Shown: positions 1-48,912 of the stretch, in pieces | How the letters are laid out: the number at the start of each line of letters is the position of its first letter | How positions within the stretch are numbered: position 1 is the stretch's first letter | Assembly (NCBI GenBank): GCA_020002185.1 | Contig: CM034534.1 | Coordinates: 17,793,087 to 17,857,086 of the forward strand | Source of the DNA: Paraescarpia echinospica | Lineage: Eukaryota; Annelida; Polychaeta; Sabellida; Siboglinidae | Direction: 5' to 3' | DNA: 64,000 bases | Notes under the pieces: model-generated | What the model was told of the DNA's origin: nothing | The model's database searches: none | Seen by the model: the letters and a program-made list of their open reading frames with translations, nothing else | Position numbers and translations under genes: made by a program

Positions 1-491
1 ACAACTACTTCTATTGAAATAACGCCTCAACGTCTATTACAACAGGTTTAAAGAAATATAGCTGACTATCTATCAGAGTGATGTAAACATTGTAATTGAC
101 TTTGTATTGTATGACAGAACAGCCAGCAAAAAACAGTTTGTCCAGGAAAGGACATCTAAGAATGTTTCGCCATCATTTCATCAGTGTCCCTTCTCCCTTG
201 ACCAGTTGATGTTTGTTTGTGAACCTAGATAAAAACCCATGACTGTCCATAGCATTTTGTGGAAATGTTGAAAGTACTCTTTTGGTGTTTTGAAAAAGTA
301 GTCATTGTACTCTTGTTGACCATTCATGTTGAACTAAAGTGAAAAGGGCTCAAAACATTCAATTAATCGCAACACAACAAAACCAAAGGATTCGGGCTTT
401 CTCACGACCAGTATGCAATGCAAATTCCAAAGTAACACAAAGTTTAATACATCACGCTCACTCTCTATGTTTTAACGTTAATTCTTTGCAG
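1..491. other. Upstream region or 5' intron of the TRPM gene
   Basis: No gene or recognised repeat is seen here. The stretch ends in an acceptor-like sequence, TTCTTTGCAG at about 482-491, so it is probably the end of an intron that separates an unseen non-coding first exon from the first coding exon. A short motif ATGACTGTCCAT near 240 resembles the inverted end of the small element at 1,100-1,346. Confidence 0.4.
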
Positions 492-529
492 TTTTAGATG
501 TCATATGAGCACAGCACAAGTAACCAACA

Positions 530-37808
<37,279 letters not shown>

Positions 37809-39770
37809 ACAGGAATTACCACATGTCGGTGAACTCCTGTATATAGAGGAATATATATATTTTATACAATATTTGTTATGAATTTTTACGATATGCTTGT
37901 AATACTTTTTCATTCCTACATTTGAGATAAAATGGGTGTGCCAAAGCAAAAAGAATTCACACGTTTTCTGCACAGATTTGTTACAATTTGTTTACAAGAG
38001 ATCCATTCCTTTGACGTGGTTTGCATTGTGCATTACTCATCCATACAGTTTATACTCAGGTTTTATATTATATAATTGTGATAGACATATCTGTGATATT
38101 CCGTACTCAGGTGTCCACATGCATACATATGGAGTTAATGTCTTCATTTATAATTACCGGGTATGTTTGTGTTTGTAACTTATGTAATAGATCCAAATGA
38201 AGATGTTTCAGGAAGTCTTAATTACAACTGCTTTTCTGCAATGGGGTCTGCATGATTCCATTGACGTTTTCTCACAACAAACGACTAACTATGGATCACT
38301 GTAAGTGCATCTCCTCTGAGACATCGAAGTCCACTTGCCTCTTTCTTGGTTCATCTGTTTCCTTGGACCATTGGCCTCACATCTATCAGTTAACAATGTA
38401 TTTTTTTAAATTCAAAATGATATAGTTATTTACTTTTTCAGTGCTGATATTGAATAGTAAGACATTCACCAAAGGGTACCATGTTTTATTTACCAGGAAG
38501 TCGGCACTACTGGGAAATTACTATCGGCTGCTTCATGTAATGCTGTAATTGGCACAGCAGAAATTAAATGATCAACGGGAATAATTTCCAGGTTTGCACT
38601 GTGACCGGTCACTGTTTAAGACCGATTTTATCAATGTTTTGGCAAACATGTGGCTTTGGATTTGTGATAATATTGAATAACACACATGTACAAGTATATT
38701 TACATAGTTCTCTGGAGAAAAAAACACTTGGACAAGATATGGTCTTTAAGGTCAAAATACTAGAATGGTGATAACACTTTCTCTTGGTTTGTTGCTTCTT
38801 CCATGGGGATGTATAAGCTAATTCCCATTATTATACAGTTGTGATGTTCATTCTGATTCTGGGTGCATATTTAATTAGTATGTCAATAATTATGTATTTA
38901 GTGTTTGTAGCATATATGTATATATATACACACTGTGTACATTTTTGGGTGGTTTTGTTAATTATTATTTGCTGCAAACTTGTCTTTGTATCAATGCCTC
39001 TGCTCATTTTAAAACATAAACATCCGTAAGGTATATGAGATGTTTTCACAAGGATCTGTTTTTTATTTCACTGTATATGGTCATACACTGTAATATGTAT
39101 CCAGTATATGGTCATTCACTGTAATATGTATCCAGTATATGGCAGTTGTATTTTATAGTACTATTCTGTGCTTTGTTTTTTTCTTTTTGACTTGTTTGGT
39201 ACACAGACTGCTTTTGTAAACGTGATCAGTTCACATTCTTCAAGTTTTCATTTGGGATATTCTTGTCTGTGCTTATACATTTACAGCTGAAGTAATCTAT
39301 ACATTAATAGTTATATTTAATACATGAACGTTACGTTATTGTAAGTCCATCTCAACTCTCCTTTTACTATGTTCATTCTCTTCATTGGACCATTAGCCAT
39401 AGATCAACAAATTGGCGATGCATTCCAGGAAACACAACAGTAGTTACCTGTACTTAGAGTTATTTATTGACATGTCTGTGATATGTTCTGCTTTCTGGAG
39501 AGCCTTTCTCCTGCCAGAGAATTGGGTCATGGTATCCAGATGGCGCCACCATATAGTTGTGATCATTTATGCCCCATGTTTGTTGTTTTAGTGGGCGCAT
39601 GTAAAATAGTGCATTATGAATATCACTAAGTATTTTACACAAAATATTTATGTTGTTTTGCTTTTGAAATTGGGTGTCTGCTTAAAAAATCAGGTATGGC
39701 TGGAGAAGGTACTGACCAGCTAAACATATGTATAACTGTTTTAATGAGAATAAATGTATCCACAATATTA
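37809..39770 (+). other. Probable TRPM 3' UTR
   Basis: AT-rich DNA with no ORF I recognise. An AATAAA at about 39,751 could end the transcript. Two related 120-150-bp blocks (about 38,270-38,400 and 39,320-39,430, sharing GTAAGTCCATCTC and TTGGACCATT) and a 34-bp direct duplication near 39,065-39,135 are visible. Confidence 0.45.
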
Positions 39771-39944
39771 CCTGCATGTGTGTTGTGTTAATAGTTTGTT
39801 TTAGATACATATTACTCTGTACGCTATGTTAGTTTAAATTAACACGTGTTTATTTTATTTGTTTAATGTCTGCGTTATTGTATCTTGTCACACACAGGGA
39901 CGCGCGTGCATACGACACAGACGCGTGCACACACAAACATAATA

Positions 39945-40665
39945 TACGTTTAACAAGATTGCCATCCAGAGAATTAACTCTAGATGGCAGGTGGACATGC
40001 AAGGAAGCCCTTTGGCTTATCGAGAGTCCAACCCTTTTATCTACATATATCCAGCCCTTCTGAGGTATGTGTCGATTTTATTTTTAAACATATTCACACT
40101 ATTAGCACCCACATAATCATCAGATAATCTGTTCCATTCATTCAGTCCTTTGTGAAAATGATAACTTTCTTACGTCTAATCTGCACTGCTCCTTTACTAA
40201 TGTAACTTCATGTCCTCTAGTCTTTCTATCTTTCTTAACTAAAAAAAAAACGTATTTCTATCAATATTTTCATAACCATACAATATTTTAAACACTTCTA
40301 TCTGATCTCCTCTCAATCTCCTGGTCTCTAGTGTTGTTAAACCACATTCTTTTAGGCGTTTTTCATAACTAAGATCCCTCAGTTTTGGTATCATTTTAGT
40401 CGCTCTCCTCTGTACTCTTTCTAGCATATCTATGTCCTTCTTGCGGTATGGCTTCCACGCTTGTATACAATATTCTAAATGACGCCTAACTATTGTTTTG
40501 TACAGCGGTATTATTAGTTCTTTTTCTTTATTTATGCTATATTTCGCCTAATCAATCCAAGGATTTGATTTCCTTTTGAAGCTGCAATTCCACACTGTTC
40601 TGAAACGTTCGTGTCAGCAGTAATTGTCAGCCCTAAGTCTTTTTTAATTTGTCCGCATGCGCACA
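39945..40665 (-). pseudogene. CR1-like LINE 3' fragment (inverted)
   Basis: The - strand encodes ERVQRRATKMIPKLRDLSYE and RRLRGDQIEVFKILYGYENI, the C-terminal RT tail of the same family as 29,455-31,250. It then runs into the family's 3' tail (AAGCCAAAGGGCTTCC, GGATGGCAATCTTG). Confidence 0.82.
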
Positions 40666-41034
40666 TACACGCGCTCGCTATTTTTACTTTTAGCTAAACC
40701 AACTAGTCGACATGTTTGTGACAGTTAATATGCACATTATTCACACGTAATTGTAAAGTTAATATATTTTCGGAAGGTGATAATGTGGACTAACCCCATT
40801 TTTACGATCCTATTCAAAAACAATGTTTTATTAACATTTTGGTGAGAAACGTAGGCCCTACGGCTACAAATCTTCCAAAATGTAATGCGTTACTTACGAA
40901 AGAACTCTTTCTGGTATGACGGGTTCAATCGATTTAAGTTTGATCTCGCAACTTTTACCGTTTCAACCGGAGGGGGCGGAAAATGTTTGTTTTGATTATC
41001 ATTATGTGATCGTTACGTTAGTGGACCTTTGAAC

Positions 41035-41649
41035 ATGGTTTATGCATTCATTATGCACACTTTGCTTCCGCCAGTTCCGAAAATACTGTATTCATGTGTG
41101 TTTGGTTTCGAAAGAATTGATGCCGATACTGGAAAGGACTCGGAAAGCGGGGTCCGCAGTGCGCGCAAGGAGCAAATCGTGCAGGTGGCACTAGAAATAC
41201 AGTCACAGTACACCTTTCGGACATCGGTTTCTGGCCGGTCATACGAGGCCGACATGCAGGTGTTGCAGAACGAAGGCACGCTGCCCGAGCTAGAACTCGG
41301 CTTTATTCGGTTCCCCGACAGACAGCAAGCGAGCGGCGACGGGACGTCTCGCTGCCGACCGAAGCCGAAGACAGCCGTGTGGCTGGGCGCGCTCAACTGC
41401 GCCTTCGTGCTGCTGTGTGACGCGCACGAGAACCGCGCGCTCGCCGAACACGTACTGAAAGTGCTCGTGAAACACCTGCACGAACACTGCCGGGTCTTCC
41501 ACCAGCCGGCCGATGTCACGAACAGAGTGGACCGTGTGGCTCTGGTGCTGAACCAGTTTCTTCCCGGAGGACAACTTCTGGTTATGAACCATCGACTACT
41601 ACGACAGTTTGAAAAGGAGTTAGACGTGAAAATTAAGCAGTTTGTCTGA
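41035..41649 (+). CDS. AP5S1: AP-5 complex subunit sigma-1
   Basis: A complete, apparently intronless reading frame of 204 codons plus TGA. The protein is the small subunit of the AP-5 adaptor, which works with SPG11/SPG15 in retrieval from late endosomes and lysosomes. Recognisable blocks are MVYAFIMHTL at the start, LYSCVFGFE, RKEQIVQVALEIQSQ, TAVWLGALNCAFVLLCDAHE and NQFLPGGQLLVMNHRLLRQF, in the order and spacing of the vertebrate protein (about 200 residues). The start is the ATG at 41,035, because the family begins MVxAF; the frame extends two codons upstream but without ATG. The gene is GC-richer than its surroundings. AATAAA lies at 41,782. Its upstream neighbour is an inverted LINE fragment that ends 370 bp before the start. 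Confidence 0.93.
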   Translation: MVYAFIMHTLLPPVPKILYSCVFGFERIDADTGKDSESGVRSARKEQIVQVALEIQSQYTFRTSVSGRSYEADMQVLQNEGTLPELELGFIRFPDRQQASGDGTSRCRPKPKTAVWLGALNCAFVLLCDAHENRALAEHVLKVLVKHLHEHCRVFHQPADVTNRVDRVALVLNQFLPGGQLLVMNHRLLRQFEKELDVKIKQFV

Positions 41650-41781
41650 TGATGCCTCTTTCTATTATGATTATCTCATGTCGTATCATTCATTCATAGG
41701 TTTTTTTAATCCTGGTGTTTTTAAATGAAGAGATTTGAGCCGACACAATTTAGAAAGTAGTGAAAATACTATATTTGTAAT

Positions 41782-41787
41782 AATAAA
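41782..41787 (+). terminator. Polyadenylation signal of AP5S1
   Basis: AATAAA 133 bp after the stop codon. Confidence 0.6.
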
Positions 41788-41799
41788 TGTTGTTTGTTC

Positions 41800-42760
41800 A
41801 CTTGCTTTTACATTTGTTTTGATCTCCCGAATGGTCATGACTCGTTGATATCAACAAATAATAATTTGATGACATAATATGGTTTTAATTATAGCGTTAC
41901 TCACGTTACGGCAGAAGGAAAACACAAAAACGTACCTTGATTCATGTCAAATTATAAATGACAGAAACCGATGAATATACCTTTGAATGAATCACAAAAT
42001 AAATAGGGTTTAAAAAACACATTTTGAAATTTTACCAAAAACACATATTAGTCTGCCTGTAGCGATATGAAGCCATGCCCTATATTAGCCTGCAATACCA
42101 ACACAACAAAAGGGAGTAGTTAACGTGTTAATATATGGGCAAGTATTTTCTGAAGCCATTCTCTTATCAGCCTACATGACAAGTCTTCCCATGCTGTTTG
42201 GCTTAGCCATTGTGTGTGCACTGTGTACTGCTCTCCGGCTGTTACCAGGTCTAAAAAGTAACCAACATTTAGAATCATTCATCCAAATAAAAATGTGTTC
42301 TCTAAAGCATGCTTGATGCATTTGTAATAAATGTCATTATTGGTTACGACAACAATGATTATAAATATTACATGACTTATATCCTTATGGCTTTTATGGA
42401 CGCAGGGAACGGACATAACTCCTCACATACAAAATACCCTATACTGACCCCTCAGGCTCTCTCTCAGGCCATAACCTATTCGGGTCATTATTTAATTGTT
42501 CTGTAATTTGTATTGAATCTTTTTGATTGTGTAATAAGTTATATTAATTTTAGTCAGAGTAAACACAACTCCTTGCCCTACATAAATGGCATAATAATCT
42601 ACAGCAGAAATTATATATATATACGATGTTCTCTAACACCTCTCCTACACTCGATCTACACAATTTCATAAACCAGACAGCCATGCTTAATTACGACGTT
42701 CGACAAGAATCATATGCCTCTTCAGCTGTCAGAGTCGACTAATTGATCAAAGTCGTATGA
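41800..42760. other. Intergenic DNA without recognised genes
   Basis: AT-rich. Short ORFs on both strands have no family resemblance that I can see. Confidence 0.4.
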
Positions 42761-42789
42761 CTTCACTTGAAATTAAGGAAAACACGTAC

Positions 42790-42960
42790 CATTACCACTC
42801 GCCATGATGTTGAAAGAGAATTTGTAAACGATGCTGCATGATGCCCACCACAGAGGTAAACACAAATGACCGGCGCCTGTGACGTCAAAATATCATGTGA
42901 TCGCCTAGCTATAATTACATAATAATCAACTTTCCGCGGGAATCGCGACACAGTTTAAAA
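42790..42960 (-). promoter_or_regulatory. Possible promoter and first exon on the - strand
   Basis: The palindromic CRE TGACGTCA is at 42,880-42,887, close to TCACATGA and CCGCGG. Downstream on the - strand an ATG in ATCATGG context (near 42,806) opens MASGN and meets the donor-like G|GTACGTG within 16 bases. No later exon was found, so this is speculative. Confidence 0.3.
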
Positions 42961-43290
42961 TCTGATTTAAGCTAAGAAAACATGTTTCTGTATTGTTTTC
43001 ATTTTGCCAAATGTTGCACACAATGCTATACTTTGTGGATACATGGACAATGGAATTTAGCTGGTGTCTTGTTTTAGTTTCTTTAATGTACCTGTGAATA
43101 TATAACGCATGGACGTGAATGGGTACTGCGGTAATTCTACGTATGTTGATGTTCGCAAGCAACACACAATATTACGCAGTATTAGAACAGTTTTGTGCTT
43201 CATTTTGGCACGAATCTCTAAGGTTATAACTTAATTATTATTATTGATTGTGAATGTAAATCATCTTGGTATGCCAAGTCTTTGTTGCGA

Positions 43291-43593
43291 CTATTTCATG
43301 AGAATGGCCTCGCACTTGTCGGTCAACTCGTCGATATCACTGTTGCCGAGCGTCAAATCATAGTGTCTTAGCGTCCACAAAGCAGCATGCATGACACCGA
43401 GTTTTGTTATCTTCAGACACCGAGACTGCGTCGCTCTCATCATCGCTGAGTAAACCGTCTGCGTCATGGTGTCGTGCGATTTCAATGATCTGCTCGTTAT
43501 GTAGGTCGAGTAGCCGGAGTTTCTGCACTCTCGTCCACACCAACATAGTCATCCATCGTACATACAGCATCTCCATACACCTCGCGGAGCTTA
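43291..43593 (-). pseudogene. C-terminal end of a pogo/Tigger-like transposase (split by the LTR element)
   Basis: The - strand carries MHAALWTLRHYDLT and DELTDKCEAILMK, like the tail of Tigger transposases. It joins the fragment at 48,220-48,740 when the LTR element and one ATTGT are removed. Multiple frame breaks. Confidence 0.5.
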
Positions 43594-43598
43594 ATTGT
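43594..43598. repeat. Target-site duplication ATTGT (left)
   Basis: Directly outside the left LTR; matched by ATTGT at 48,220-48,224. Confidence 0.92.
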
Positions 43599-43727
43599 TG
43601 TCGTGTATTGGGTACGACATTTACAGAGAACTATTGACGTAGTCAAATAGAACAAACATTTTATTACCGGAAGTCCGGAACAACTCTCTAACCAGGAACA
43701 GGAACACGTGATATGTCATATATAACA
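43599..43727 (-). repeat. 3' LTR of the Ty3/gypsy element
   Basis: 129 bp, TG...CA ends, identical by eye to 48,091-48,219. The internal side carries a polypurine tract (AAAGAGGGAGGAA on the - strand). Confidence 0.95.
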
Positions 43728-43882
43728 TTCCTCCCTCTTTAGGATACAAACTTGTATTAGAGTTCACTGTTCTATGAATGAAATAAACTAAATTAGAAAA
43801 CAGTCCAGAGTGTTCTACAGCTCGTAGAAAATGTGCAAATAAAAACGTACACTGATAACTACACTAACTTTGTAGTTATAGT

Positions 43883-44096
43883 TCACAAGTTTAACTTTAT
43901 AGGTGCTTTCACTACTCTGGTAGATCTTCTCACGGGACTTGCCACCAATCTTGGTGTCGCAGATTCCGTCACAGTGACGTTGGGAAAGTTCGATTCCGAA
44001 CCTTCTGTAGACACTGAATATCGAGTACTCGCGATCGCCTCCGCGTCGATAGCTGGCGACGGAGGTAGTACTTCTGGCAGTTGCACAACCGATTGT

Positions 44097-44128
<32 letters not shown>

Positions 44129-46531
44129 TTGTTGTTGTTGTTGTTCTGTATCAACCGTCTCCGTTTCATCGGGTCGTCTCTCTCTGAGATGGTCTTGGTG
44201 GCGTTTCCAAAGGCGGCCGTCACTCAAACGTACGGTGAACGTGAGTGGGCCCAGCTGGTTCTCGATGACTGTCGAAACCCACTTAGGTTTTCCTTGGAAA
44301 TTCATGGCCCAGACGCAGTCTCCGGCTCGGAACGTACGTGCAGCCGCATGAGCGTCCTGACGTTGCTTGTCGTATGCCTGTTTTTGCAGAACGCGATCTT
44401 GAACTGATGGTCGTATGAGATCCAGGCGTATTCGAGGTGAAGTCTTGAGTACGAATTCTGCAGGTGTTCGACCCGTGGTACCCTGTGGCGTGATCCGGTA
44501 CCTCGCTAGCAGAGTGTATAATCTGTCTTCCAGATTACCTTTGGTTTTCTTCAGACCAGCCTTGATTGTCTGCACTGCTCTCTCAGCTAAACCATTGCTT
44601 GATGGGTGGTACGGTGAACATCTGATGTGTCTGATGTCATTTGCTCTGCAGAATTGTCCAAACTCCTCGCTTGTGAAACAACTTCCATTGTCCGAGACGA
44701 TCGTGTTAGGCAGTCCAATATATGCGAATGTTTGCCTAAGTTTGGTGAGAGTTATGCTCGTGGAAGCTGTAGATACCACATGAGCATCGATGAATTTGCT
44801 GTGTGCGTCCACAATGATCAACAGCATGCGACCTTCAAACGGTCCAGCATAGTCAATATGGATTCGGTGCCAAGCGCGACCTGGCCACTCCCACGAGTGT
44901 AGTGGTGCTACAGGCGGTTGCTTGCCTTGCAGCTGACACACATTGCAGTCTTTCACGTATCTTTCGATCTCCATGTCCAATCCAGGCCACCACATGTAAC
45001 TTCGGGCGAGCGCTTTCATCTTGACGATGCCAGGGTGTGTGTTATGCAACTCATCCAGCAGCGCATCGCGTCCCTTGGGCGGCACGATCACTCTGGCTCC
45101 CCAAAACAACACTCCTTGTTGTACGCTCAATTCGTCTTTTCGTTGACAGTATGCATCAAGCTCTCGTGGTGCTTGGTTAGACCAACCGTGTTCCACAAAG
45201 TGACGTACTTGTGAAAGAACGGGGTCAAGAGCCGTCCATTTTTCGATCTGGCCCGATGTGACCGGGCTCTCGTCCATGGTTGACAATGCCAGGACTACTT
45301 CTTGTGGAACCGGTACTTTCTCTGGTGTGTCAGACAGAGGTAATCGACTAAGGCAGTCAGCGTGGCTGATGCTGGTCCCCGGCCTGTACTCAAATTTGTA
45401 CTGGTAGTTGCTCATTGTCAGCGCCCAACGTTGTATTCGTGCGCTGGACATTGGCGATATGAGTCGATCTTGTTTCAAGAGTCCCAACAATGGCTTATGA
45501 TCCGATTGCAGTACGAACTCGCGACCATAGAGGTACTTGTGGAACTTCGTAATTCCGAACACAAGAGATAACGCCTCCTTTTCTAGTTGCGCATATTTCT
45601 TCTCAGCAGAAGATAGAGTGCGTGACGCGAACGCTACTGGCTTTTCGCTGCCGTCGGGTAGGCGATGAGACAACACGCTCCCGATGCCGTAGGGAGAAGC
45701 GTCACTGCTCACAACGATGGGTAAACGGGGGTTGTAGTGCACAAGCACCGTAGAAGAAGACACTAATGCCTTTGATCGTTCAAATACATCTTGGTGAATC
45801 GCACTCCATTTCCACTTCGCGTCCAATCGAGTCAACTCATGCAGCGGTGCCAAGAGGTTGCTGATGTTCGGCAGAAAGTTGTGATAATAGTGGATCAGAC
45901 CAAGGTAGCTGCGCAACTCCTGCACGTTTTGCGGGGCACGCGCACTCTGTATGGCGAGCACCTTGTCGTTCGTCGGGTGGATGCCCTCCCTGTCGATGAT
46001 ATGGCCCAAGTACTTGCAAGACGTCTGTCGAAACGTGCACTTCTCCTTCTGCAACCGTATTCCAGTATCGAGCAGTCGCGTGAGCACCATTTGCAGGTTG
46101 CTGTCGTGCTCATCTGGTGTCCTTCCAGAAACAAGGATGTCGTCCAGATATACCACGGTCATAGGAATGTTCTGCAGCAGTTGCTCCATGATGCGTTGGA
46201 AAATTCCAGGAGCAGAAGATACGCCAAACGGAAGGCGTTCGTACTCGAACAGACCTTTGGAGGTGTTGATTGTGGTTAGCTTGCGCGACTCCTGATCGAG
46301 GACAACTTGTTGATAAGCGTTGCTTAAATCGAGCGTTGTGTACAGTTGTCCACCAGCTACTTTGTCGAACAGATCATCGATGTTGGGAATGGGATATTTG
46401 TAGACCTTCACTGCCTTGTTTATCGTGACCCTGTAGTCTCCGCAAATCCGGATGTCTCCTGAAGACTTGAGAACTGGTACAATAGGAGCAGCCCATTTTG
46501 AGAACTCAACGGGATGAATGACGCCCTCAGC
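43883..46531 (-). CDS. Pol of the LTR element: RT, RNase H, integrase
   Basis: Open frame from the amber codon at 46,532 to the stop at 43,883. In order: the RT region with VVYLDDILVSG (YLDD catalytic motif), RNase H (SSDASPYGIGSVLSH), the zinc-binding H-H-C-C segment of integrase, and the D,D-35-E core (HIDYAGPFEG, SDNGSCFTSEEF, NGLAERAVQTIK). After the integrase C-terminal domain there is a glutamine run of about 18 residues, then a short basic end. It acts as part of the particle-bound polyprotein. The polyQ run is coded by CAG/CAA triplets and is unusual for a Pol protein. Confidence 0.92.
44095..44146. repeat. (CTG)n/(TTG)n triplet repeat inside pol
   Basis: Encodes the polyQ run on the - strand. 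Confidence 0.93.
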
Positions 46532-47987
46532 CTATAGGCGTTCTAGTTCATCTTCTACCTTTGCACGAAGAGCGAGCGGCACTGGACGTGGTTTGCAGTA
46601 CCGTGGCTGTACAGACTCATCAATGTACAACTTGGCAGTAACTCCTTTGAGCTTGCCTAGTCCTGCCGTGAATACAGCTTGGTAATGCTCAAGAAACGAA
46701 TCTTGGTCCATTTTATGCAGTTCAGCCCAATTAAGAAGTAGCACCGACAGCCAATCACGTCCGAGCAGATTCGGACCAGCCCCTGGGACGATCAGCGCAC
46801 TCAGCGTATGATGTTGGCGATTGTGATGTACATTCAATAGCACCTGCCCCAGTGGTTGAATTGTGTCGCCTGAATACGTGCGCAGACTTGGCACGTCACG
46901 TGTGCTGAGTGTCAGCTGTGGATTAGCCTCTTTGATTCTAACCCAGTCTCTGTCTGCTATCAACGAAACTGAAGCCCCAGTATCAATTTCCATCTTGACT
47001 CGTGTACTCTGAATGTCAATTGTACACATGTATGGTGCGACAGTGTTCGTGCACGTGGCGTTGCAGTTGTACAGATTTAATGTGTATGTGTCGTTGCATA
47101 AACCTGCATTGTCTGATTGTTGTGGAACGTCCTTTACCAAATTAGTGTTTGCCAAGACAGCTCTACACACTCTAGCGAAGTGATTAGGTTTTTCGCATTT
47201 GTAACATGTTTTGCCCCAAGCTGGACATTCCGTTCTATTGTGCGGAGATTTTCCACAACCTGGACAAGATTGCGCATTGCCATATTTTGAAACGGTATCG
47301 CTGCAGCGCGGTGGCGCCACATGACGGGGTTTTTGTTGATTGTCAGTTTTCGGTGGCGCACCCTGGCGACCAACAGAACGACTATTCCAGTCGCGGTTTT
47401 GCTTCCTCGAACGCGGGTGGTGATGACGATCACTGGAAACTGCGTTGACGTTCGTCGTTGACGCGGCGTTGGTCCCCATGACCGATGATTGATGCATTGT
47501 GGACTCAAGCGTACGACCGTACGTCAGCAAACGATCGAGACTGATCGTTGCCTCACTCAGTCCCTTTTCGCGAATCTTAGGCATCGTGCACTTCTGAATG
47601 ATTTGCGATTTTATTTCACGCGATTTGTCTTGAAAATTGCAATTTTTAGACAGCAGTTGAAGTCGAGCGTGAAATTGGTCCAGTGTCTCACCAGTGTGCT
47701 GTTGTGACTGGCGAAAGACGAACACTTCATATTCTTCGTTTCGTTTCGGTGTGAAGTAGGCCGTAAGCTTGTCTTTCGTTTCAGCGTAATTGTCACTGTC
47801 GACGACACCAACAGACTCACTCAGCTCGAATACAGCTTCACCAGCGTAGTGTAACAACATCGCCTTCTTCCGCCTGTCGTCGTCTATATATCGCGCGACG
47901 ACGAAATTGTCGAAACGGCGAATCCACCGCTCCCATCGCGCTGACAGCGGGCATTATGGCGAACGGCTCGAAACCCGTGTTTTCCAT
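46532..47987 (-). pseudogene. Gag and protease of the LTR element (two breaks)
   Basis: The main frame (47,860-46,532) encodes a capsid-like region (YAETKDKLTAYF, GETLDQFHARLQLLSKNC), two CCHC zinc knuckles (CPGCGKSPHNRTEC and CYKCEKPNHFARVC) and a protease with DTGA, then stops at TAG 46,532-46,534 just before the RT. Upstream, an ATG at 47,987 starts a short N-terminal segment in another frame. The clear homology to the capsid segment begins near 47,935, so a one-base shift near 47,950 is likely. Both breaks are described as seen; the copy cannot make an intact polyprotein without recoding. Confidence 0.85.
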
Positions 47988-48090
47988 TTTTCACAATGAC
48001 GTAGTCAGCGAAAGTTCTACTTGCGTGCGACGGTCTAGGTGCTAGAACTCGTCTTGTTGTGGTTACTCATCCCATCGTTCGTCGCCAATA

Positions 48091-48219
48091 TGTCGTGTAT
48101 TGGGTACGACATTTACAGAGAACTATTGACGTAGTCAAATAGAACAAACATTTTATTACCGGAAGTCCGGAACAACTCTCTAACCAGGAACAGGAACACG
48201 TGATATGTCATATATAACA
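48091..48219 (-). repeat. 5' LTR of the Ty3/gypsy element
   Basis: 129 bp, identical by eye to the 43,599 copy, followed by ATTGT at 48,220-48,224. Confidence 0.95.
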
Positions 48220-48224
48220 ATTGT

Positions 48225-48740
48225 CTCATAGGTTTCTTAAAGAAGCAGCTGCTTCGCCGTGGCCATCGTCTTGACGTTCAACAATCCCGTTTTTTTGTAG
48301 CAGTTTAGACGTGTTTCCGGTTTCACTATGTTCCACGCTGATTTCAGGGCAATGACGGCGTCCAAAATACAAGTAGTCCAATTTCTTGATAAAATGGTGA
48401 GACTCCTTCTGATGCCTCTAGTCTCTTGGTGGCTATAGGATGTACCGGTAATGGAACGTCATGTTCTTGGTTATGCCAGCGACCATTGGCTGGGTTATGC
48501 TAGTTGTATTAGATAAATGAAGACGTGACGCCTACGAACGTTGTTGTGGCGGTCTGGATAATTTTCTTGGAATAACCAGTTCATTGTTTAGTTCATCCGG
48601 TACATATACTCCAATCAAGACATTTGTTGACTACTGAGATCCGACTTACGCGAGGAAAAACTCATTATCTCGGATTAAATAGACCGACTCAGTCAGTTCG
48701 AGTTAGGCGAAGATCCGACTTAATTATCCGACTTCGATGA
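48225..48740 (-). pseudogene. pogo/Tigger-like transposase fragment
   Basis: The - strand carries NTTSITQPMVAGITKNMTFH and, in another frame, ILDAVIALKSAWNIVKPET and NCYKKTGL. These are the TSxxQPxDxGxI and DAI..LKxAW..V.PxTI.NCF signatures of pogo/Tigger DDE transposases. Several frameshifts. GATCCGACTTA words near 48,650-48,720 may be part of its terminal repeat. Confidence 0.7.
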
Positions 48741-48787
48741 AGATGTTTATGGGAAATACATTACAAATCAACCGTTCCTCGGAATGC

Positions 48788-48912
48788 TTGCTGACCAAAT
48801 GCAGATAGGTTTGGCAACATTCTGGTGGCTGTGCACCGGTCTGACTTAGCCGTTGAGTCGGTCATCAGCACAGTACCACAGGCACAGTTGGGAATCTGGA
48901 AGTCCAATCTAC
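48788..48912 (+). repeat. Short copy of the hAT-like piece at 52,925-53,050
   Basis: Near-identical over TTGCTGACCAAATGCAGATA to CAATCTACTG, including the same frame break at GTGCACCGGTCT. Confidence 0.8.

Larger units (their letters stand above)
43599..48219 (-). mobile_element. Ty3/gypsy LTR retrotransposon, short-LTR (Mag-like) type
   Basis: Complete element of 4,621 bp. It has 129-bp identical LTRs, a 5-bp target duplication, a primer-binding site directly after the 5' LTR (TGGCGACGAACGATGGGAT on the - strand, resembling the complement of a tRNA-Ser 3' end) and a polypurine tract. Gag and Pol lie in one frame, without an envelope gene. The domain order PR-RT-RNaseH-IN places it in Ty3/gypsy; the very short LTRs and paired zinc knuckles suggest the Mag/C-clade branch. 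Two breaks (an amber codon between PR and RT, a frameshift near the Gag start) make this copy inactive as read. Confidence 0.93.

Noticed and set aside
44081..44407. Poly-leucine ORF on the + strand
   Set aside because: Antisense reading of the CAG/CAA run in the integrase tail.
43883..48219. Endogenous retrovirus with envelope
   Set aside because: No third ORF or envelope-like segment lies between integrase and the 3' LTR. This is an ordinary gypsy-type retrotransposon.
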